Of a stretch of DNA of 64,000 bases, positions 57,796 through 64,000 are shown in pieces. Position numbers and translations under genes: made by a program. The stretch is taken from assembly GCF_958450345.1 (NCBI RefSeq), contig NC_088780.1, positions 98,592,226 to 98,656,225 of the forward strand, in the 5' to 3' direction. The notes beneath the pieces are model-generated. The model was given only the letters and a program-made list of their open reading frames with translations. It did no database searches and was not told the origin of the DNA. Within the stretch, counting starts at the first letter, position 1, and every line of letters starts with the position of its first letter. This DNA comes from Calliphora vicina. Taxonomy: Eukaryota; Arthropoda; Insecta; Diptera; Calliphoridae.

Positions 57796-59010
57796 GATGT
57801 ACTGTATATACTAGACCGAAGGACTTCAAGACTATTAGTCTATTGTCCTTCCTCTTGAAGAGCATGGAAAGGATAATCGATCTGTACCTTCGTTCATCGA
57901 TTGATCCAACCCGACTTTCTTTGTCTCGGTATGCCTACATGAAGGACAGATCTGTTGAGACGGTTCTACACTCGCTTGTGGGATTCGTAAAGAAAATCAC
58001 TTGAGCACAAGGAATATGCATTGGTAGCCTTTCTGGATATTGAAGGTGCCTGACCAATAGAGTCATTATTTCTTCTATGGGGAATGCTACTATTTTTAGA
58101 TTAGTGAACCGGTGGACTTCGCAGGAAGGGTTTCATCGCCACTCCTATGGAATCTTGCCATTAACCTACTGCTCACAAAATTAGATTCCATGATGTGCAA
58201 AACTGTCGCATATGCTAATGATGTTGCGTGGCTGTTTCTGGGAAACATCTTGACACATTATCACAATTTCTACAAACTTCACTTAGTACACTTAGCCGTT
58301 GGAGCACTGTTAGTGGGCTTGGTGTGAATCCTGGGAAAACGGAGCTTGTACTTTTTTCAAGAAGGTACAAAATTCCCATTACGGCACCTTAACGGGGTGG
58401 AACTTAAGTACCAGGGTATCATTCTGATGTTTATCTAATATCTAGCAAAAATTGACTACTGCACTCTCTTACCCTTATTCTAGGGGTGGTTGGGGCTTCT
58501 ATATTCCCCGTTTTTAGAAGGGGATGTGTTTCAGACTACATCATTAATTTAGTGTAATTCAAGCTGAGATTTCAGCCATTAAAAGGGCGGTACTCTGGAT
58601 GAAGTACGAGATGGTCGGTTTACCGCTCTCCTGCTGTAAATCTCTAATACAGTGTAAATTTTTTGAGTCTTCTCAGCTCAGATGGTCTAGTTTGACAAAT
58701 TGCTCGCTATCGAGGCTTATTTGGGCGGTTTATGACCATCATAGGCCATTGTCCATTACGGGACTATCAAGGGCTAGGCTACGAATTTTGATAGCCGTGC
58801 TCACTGCTTAATTGGTGAGCATGCTTGAAGACTGAACACTTTTTATAATGACTTCTGTAGAAGTAGTCTTGATAAAGTCAAGGTGGAGGTCACGTATACT
58901 GGAGGACGCTTTAAGAAAATGACTGCACTGAAGAAGCGTTATTAAGACTTTATTTCTACTTTGGTAAAATTGCTGTCAATGAATCTAAAAAATTTCGGAA
59001 CATTTACTGT
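57796..59010 (+). pseudogene. Non-LTR retrotransposon ORF2 relic: polymerase to C-terminal tail
   Basis: In order: FLLKSMERIIDLYLRSSID and MKDRSVETVLHSLVGF (finger region), EYALVAFLDIEGA (motif A, with the first catalytic Asp), SPLLWNLAINLLL, then AYANDVAWLF. The last is the YADD box with its first Asp changed to Asn. GVNPGKTELVLFSRRYKIP follows. Further on come IQAEISAIKRAVLW (RNase H region) and LIAVLTAHCLIGEHA with YNDFCRS-like sequence (C-terminal tail). Several frameshifts and stops break it, and the middle of the palm is shortened. It is the longest retrotransposon relic here. The 5' part with endonuclease is absent. Confidence 0.88.
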
Positions 59011-60570
59011 CGGACGACATAATCCTTTGACATCAGCTCGTTTTTTCAAGTAGGGAAGAGTGCTGTTATTGATTGGTAGTCATTGCTGCTTAAACGGAAC
59101 CCAAAAACCAGACAAATAGTGAACTTCTTATGATGCACGGTGAGCTAAGAAAAGTAGAAGTTTAACAGGAGTGACATCATGATACCACAATGGGAAGGTA
59201 AGTGTTTAAGTGTAAGTGTATTTTTATGATTGTAATTCTATGACGGTATTTGTCTGGGCTTGTCGTGTTAAGCACAAATATTTCCCAGCCTCGAAGGTTG
59301 AGTTTCATAAATACCACAGAGAGCTGAATAAAAAACAGTCCAAAATTATGCATACATAATTTTAATATGGGTAAATGGTCTGATTATATAGATACTGCTA
59401 CTTGCCAGGTTTCAGAATTTGTCATACCTCGATAGAATCCGATGTCATATCCTAAGAGAGTCATGGTTACTTGATATAATTTCAGCGTTCGGAGAATAAT
59501 GATAATTATGAGCAAACGATCTGATCACATAGTATTGTTAACAATTATAACAAACATCACAATAAAATTAAAATATCCACATATTCGCTTGTAGGGCACA
59601 AATAATGTTTAACAAAAATTAATAACTTTTTTCGAATAAATCACAAAAAATTCAAGTGTAAAAATTTGGCACAAGAGTTTTTCATTTCAATGGAAATTGT
59701 AGCCGCTGGCTATAAACATATACGTATGACGGTACAGTTTTCGGCAAGAAAGGGGGAAATTCTTTAAAACCATATTGAAAACACTACAATTGAAGAGTAT
59801 TTTCATGAATTTCGTTTTCAAATTAAACTCCTACTGTTTCGTATAACAACACAAGACACTACAGGCATCATCTTAACAAAACAATAAATGATTTGTTAAA
59901 ATAGCGTATTTAGATGATTTTCAAATATTGACAGATTTTCAAGTTTGACACCGAAAACAAATCAACCCCAAACAACACATTAAAAAGCGCGTAAAATATT
60001 TTAAAATTTCTTTTCTCTACTAAATAAATATATTTTCTAAGCCATAAGCAGATTAAAAAAATCTTTCTTTGTTCATATTTGTGGGAAATTCAATAGAAAG
60101 CGGAACAGGAAATGAACATGTTAAAGATTAGGGAAGTGTAAGAAAGTTGTTGTTTAAAAATTTAATTTCATTTCGGCTAAACATCATGGTGTCATCAAGA
60201 TTTTTGTGTTGGATTTAATGCATAAATTATTTTCAAATTATTTGATTTTGTCTGTTTTTACTTTTTTGCTGTTGCCATAATCCATATTGATTGTATTAGA
60301 AAAGCTGTAAGTCAGCCTAGGGCAAAAAAACGGAAGAACAAATTGTGTATGCGTTCTTTGAATTAAAATTTTAATCAGTTTTTTTACATGTAATTTTATA
60401 AGATTTCCTCATGTTTTGCGTACTTAAGCTGTCAATTATTTTCCAATAATTTGTGTGTTATGATTGTTGTTTTATGAGATTTTTGACAGTAGACACGATT
60501 TTGAATTATAATTTGATTGATATTGTTGCTATTGAGAAAAACCTTATAAAAAATTTAATTTAGTTATTTC
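59011..60570. other. No gene seen; may hold the retrotransposon 3' end
   Basis: The first 200 bp may be the 3' untranslated tail of the preceding relic. The rest is A+T-rich with nothing recognisable. Confidence 0.45.
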
Positions 60571-60690
60571 CCTAAAGGCAGGGACATAACTGTTATAACC
60601 AATATTGGAAAAAATCCTGAAATAATTGTTTATCAATAATTTTTGAAAAATGGTCCCTGAATAACAGTTAAAAATAACCAATATTATTTT

Positions 60691-60870
60691 GGTCTTTGGT
60701 AACCATTATAAACGATTTTTATTTCATTTGGTCTTCAATAACCATTATGAAAGATTTTTATTTTTTTTGGTCTTCAATAACCATTATAAAATATTTTTAT
60801 TTTTTAGGTCTTTGATAACTATTATTAAAGGTTTTTATTTTTTTGGTCTTCCGTAAACATTATGAGTACC
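60691..60870 (+). repeat. Tandem 37-bp units, left arm
   Basis: Five units of GGTCTTCAATAACCATTAT followed by an A/T-rich stretch (GAAAGATTTTTATTTTTTT). They are complementary to the right-arm units. Confidence 0.85.
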
Positions 60871-60999
60871 AACAAAGTTTTTTGGTCGCATGGACCTGGT
60901 TTTCTTGTATTTTAAAATAGACAGAGAAAGATAAATTGTTCCAGAATTTCATAAGAATCAAGAATATTTATGATTATAAACAGTTTTCTTTTAAAATGT

Positions 61000-61410
61000 G
61001 CAATATGTGATAGCTATGACTAATTATGGACCAATCGGCATAAAATTAAGTGACATGTCTTCTGTATATATGAAAGTTATTTGTGCTAAATTTTATTTGA
61101 ATACCAACATTTTTAAGAAATCTATACTCGTTAAAATGCTTTTCGGAAGTGGGCCTTGTATGGGAGCTATGACTAATTATGGACCAATCGTCACAAAATT
61201 TAGTAGTGAGAGTTCGGCTTATATAAAACTTATTTGTGCTGAATTTGGTTTGGATATCTGTATAACTAAGATATTTATGAGGGATTATCTATTTTCAGAT
61301 AGGACAATCGTTTGGGGGCTAGGAGAAATAATAGACCGATTTTAACCAAATTCAATAGACTTCGTCCTTGGGGCACTATACGCTATATCACTATGGTGGT
61401 GTAGGGTATA
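61000..61410 (-). mobile_element. Family A dispersed repeat, copy 5, 3' truncated
   Basis: Minus strand start TATACCCTACACCACCATAG at 61410. GACTAATTATGGACCAATCG occurs twice on the plus strand, near 61016 and 61172. The middle with the GTCCGTC run is deleted. Confidence 0.75.
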
Positions 61411-61435
61411 AATATTTGTAATGGCTGTAGTCTAT

Positions 61436-61677
61436 CGAAGACCAAAAAAATAAATTTTTTTTATAATGGTTATCAAAGACCAAAAAAATAAAAATCATTC
61501 ATAATGGTTATTGAAGACCAAAAAAATAAAAATCTTTCATAATGGTTATCAGAGACCGAAATAAATAAAAATCTTTCATTATGATTATTGAAGACCAAAA
61601 AAAATAAAAATCTTTCATAATGGTTATCAAAGACCTAAAAAAATTAAAAATTTTCATAATGGTTATCATAGACTAAA
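61436..61677 (-). repeat. Tandem 37-bp units, right arm
   Basis: Six to seven units of AAAATCTTTCATAATGGTTA followed by TTGAAGACC, the inverse of the left arm. Confidence 0.85.
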
Positions 61678-61796
61678 ATTTTTTTGAGTTATTTTTAATT
61701 GTTATTACGGGACCTATTTTTTTGCAGTTATTTTTTCTATAACCAATTGCTTATTTAAAAAAAAAATAACAGTTATTTCGGGTCCCTGCCTAAAGG

Positions 61797-62194
61797 TTTT
61801 CATATAAGAAAATAAGAAACATAATACAACTTCCTTCAAATAAAACTTTATTACAATACTAATTTATACAAAGTTAGTTTATTAGTAAAGTGCTAGATGT
61901 ACATACTTATTAGCAAACAAATTAATATTTCTAAATAGATAAATCAAACTTAGTTACCGTTTCTAAATTGTTAAAAACTAACAGTTACGCTAACGGTTAG
62001 CGACCTATAACTTCGATCTCACCTAAATTATTTATGAATTTTACATAAATAACTCTGTAGATTTCAAAGGTTTAGTTATGGAAAACAAAATTTTGTAAAA
62101 TCATTATTATATTAAAGTTACTTTAACTTTAACAATTGTTATTTAGTCACAAGGATTTTGGGTTTTACTTAGTAAGGTTGGCTCAACTATTACA
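61797..62194. other. No gene seen
   Basis: A+T-rich sequence, short frames only. Confidence 0.45.
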
Positions 62195-62302
62195 AAGTGG
62201 TGCAGAATCAAAATTTTTTGGAAATAAATCTGGCATTTCTAAACGTCTTCGTTTAAGTTATTAAAATGGACCCTACAAATGCTCCAGCGGCGGCGCTATG
62301 GT
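62195..62302 (+). mobile_element. Family W element, end fragment
   Basis: AAGTGGTGCAGAATCAAAAT followed by TTTTTTGGAAATAAATCTGG and GTTATTAAAATGGACCCTAC, as in the left end at 48605. Cut off after about 108 bp. Confidence 0.75.
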
Positions 62303-63114
62303 GCACAATGGTTGAAGAGTGGCCGAAATTCATTTTTTTCATGTTCGCCGATTTGGATAATTTTTTGGTAATTTGGTCAGATATCAGAATATTATGATTC
62401 CGTAATATTAGGCTGATATATTTATTCTTTGTTTGGACAGACACGATCGAAGTTCATATATGTTTGCTTGTTTAAAATGGCATGCAAATTTACTGTATAT
62501 TCAATCTTTTGGTACAATCACAGTAAACTTATCATTTGACTTTGTTGTATATTTTCGTAAATGACAATTGCCATAGATGAGATTTGCATTAAAAAAAATT
62601 TAAAAAAGTGCCATATAAAAAATTTCGTAGAACAACAAAATTTCGTAAACAACATCAAAATTTCAATGTTCATCAACTTCAGTGGACTACATTTTTTTAG
62701 CGCTGTGGAGCGCTTTGGAGCGCTGTTTAACGAAAGCTGTCAAATTACAGCTTGAAGTCTCAGCTAAAAGTCAGCTGCTCCTACCTGCTCCTTTCCAAAA
62801 AAAACAGTAAAAACTATAAAGTGATAGAGTGATAAAGAAACAAAACATGAATTTTCGTTCATGCATGTTGTTGTTGCCATAATTCTTTAGTTGTAGGAAG
62901 GAGAAATTTATCTCCTTTCCTGGGTGTTTTGTTATTTTATTATTTTGTATACTTAAATTATTAAGTAAACCCAAGCGAGTCGATCAACGTCAAAGCTGGG
63001 TAATACTTTTTATTTATTTATTTGTTTAAAGGGACAAATCGGACTATAAAAGTCTTAATATGTCCTCTTTAGTATTATTTTTAATTATTTAAAAAAATTA
63101 CTTATTCATGTTTT
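62303..63114. other. No gene seen
   Basis: Contains three GGAGCGCT-type repeats near 62703-62725. Otherwise A+T-rich with no recognisable feature. Confidence 0.45.
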
Positions 63115-63440
63115 TTCTATGGGAGATGGGCGTAAAAGTGGGCCGATCAGGTATATATTTTTAGGAGCACATTTTACAATTATAATATTTATTTTTTGTG
63201 AAAATTGAGTTGATGCATTAAAAATCAAGGGAGTTATGAAACTTTTTCAATACAAGTTGTATGGGAAGTGGGCGTAAAAGTGGGCGGAAATTTCACACAA
63301 ATGATTCTGAGTGTTTAAAAATACTATGTGCCAAAAATCAATGCCGTAGGTCAAAATTTAATTTTCACTTTGTATGGGAGGTGGGCTTAAAAGAGGGCGG
63401 ATCATTTTGATTTTTCAATTTTTTCTTGATTCAAACAAAA
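63115..63440 (+). repeat. Three satellite-like units of about 125 bp
   Basis: TATGGGAGATGGGCG, TATGGGAAGTGGGCG and TATGGGAGGTGGGC stand near 63119, 63259 and 63373, each followed by TAAAAGTGGGC or its variant. They resemble the units inside the element at 3637-5066. Confidence 0.75.
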
Positions 63441-63529
63441 AATACGTATGTGCCAAGTTTCATTGTCCTTGGATAACTTCTTCTATTTTTAGCCGCTCGT
63501 TGTATGAACTTCAACCAATGTGTGGCGGC

Positions 63530-64000
63530 TCTATAGGGTACCTTAGACATGTAAACTTTTTAAACACGTGCCATTTTTTCCCCCCATCCGATTTCAAAGA
63601 TTTTAACATTTTTGAAAAGCGCTCGACTAGCTCTTGAAAAGTGCAATATTTTTGAATCTAATTGAGATATTAACTTGAACATTTGTTTGTTAGTCCAAAA
63701 ATTAACTTATGTATCTAAAGAAAAAATAATAATTCGGAATAACTGTGGATCAAATTGCTCCTAATATTGCAATCCTATTAAAACTTTGATGCAAATTTTC
63801 GTTTTAGAAACTCAATAAATATGTATGTAATATGTAATAAAATCTTTATTTATTAACGAAACTCAATGAAATTTTTAACGTTTTTTACATTTGTCATTCT
63901 AAATAACAAAATGTAAAAAACTTGTCAAAAGGTAAGGGAATCCCGCAATTCCTAAAAATTGGAGTGAAAATCCCAAAAATTTTAGTTTTTACATATTTGC
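63530..64000. mobile_element. Family W element, interior, running off the window
   Basis: GGTACCTTAGACATGTAAAC, CCATCCGATTTCAAAGATTT and TTTTTGAATCTAATTGAGAT match copies 1 and 2. 63790-63990 is the inverse of 49390-49540 (AATCCCGCAATTCCTAAAAA). The element continues past the window end. Confidence 0.75.

Larger units (their letters stand above)
60579..61788. mobile_element. Foldback hAT-like element with exact 8-bp target duplication
   Basis: CCTAAAGG stands at 60571-60578 and 61789-61796. Ends are CAGGGACATAACTGTTAT and, inverted, CAGGGACCCGAAATAACTG. Both arms carry tandem 37-bp units in opposite directions (60691-60870 and 61436-61677), so the element can fold into a long hairpin. A family A copy sits near the centre. 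1210 bp, non-coding. Confidence 0.92.

Overview
This window looks like repeat-rich, non-coding nuclear DNA from a higher fly (Diptera, Cyclorrhapha; a blowfly or house-fly relative fits best). The sequence is strongly A+T-rich (about two thirds by eye). It carries mariner, Tc1, hAT-like, jockey-type and INE-1/helentron-like repeats in the mix usual for large calyptrate fly genomes. The taxon is an inference; no host gene is present to fix it.

I find no convincing host protein-coding gene, no rRNA or tRNA gene and no CRISPR array. The longest open frame (141 codons, 23860-24285) lies in a tandem repeat. Every protein similarity I recognise belongs to a transposable element, and every such coding region is broken. 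About half or more of the window can be assigned to mobile elements. The rest is A+T-rich sequence in which I see no gene, plausibly intergenic or deep intronic.

Layout. 1-8 kb: a jockey-type reverse transcriptase relic, an inverted-repeat element, a TA-flanked MITE, and a mariner split by a 1430-bp element with an exact 8-bp target duplication and by a second element. An internally deleted irritans-type mariner and two MITEs that share target duplications follow. 10-13 kb: a non-LTR retrotransposon relic split by a 686-bp hAT-like element, a helentron-like repeat, and a transposase fragment. 14-21.6 kb: inverted-repeat elements, including a 413-bp hairpin and a near-perfect 605-bp palindrome. 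22-27.5 kb: two non-LTR 3' ends, a foldback element built from a short motif, and a solo LTR. 29-31 kb: helentron-like repeats. 34-40.5 kb: a tower of nested insertions holding a Tc1 element with nearly intact terminal repeats and a 1045-bp hAT-like element with a perfect 8-bp duplication. 42-52.5 kb: two mariners, two more LTRs, and copies of dispersed families. 53-64 kb: two reverse transcriptase relics, a helentron-like repeat split by a TAA-flanked MITE, a 1210-bp foldback element with an 8-bp duplication, and satellite-like tandem repeats.

The genes do not work together as a host system. What the window records is insertion history: target duplications show which element jumped into which, so relative ages can be read. 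The least described parts are several non-coding families present here in two or more copies (called H, W, R, S, A, F and G below; these names are mine).
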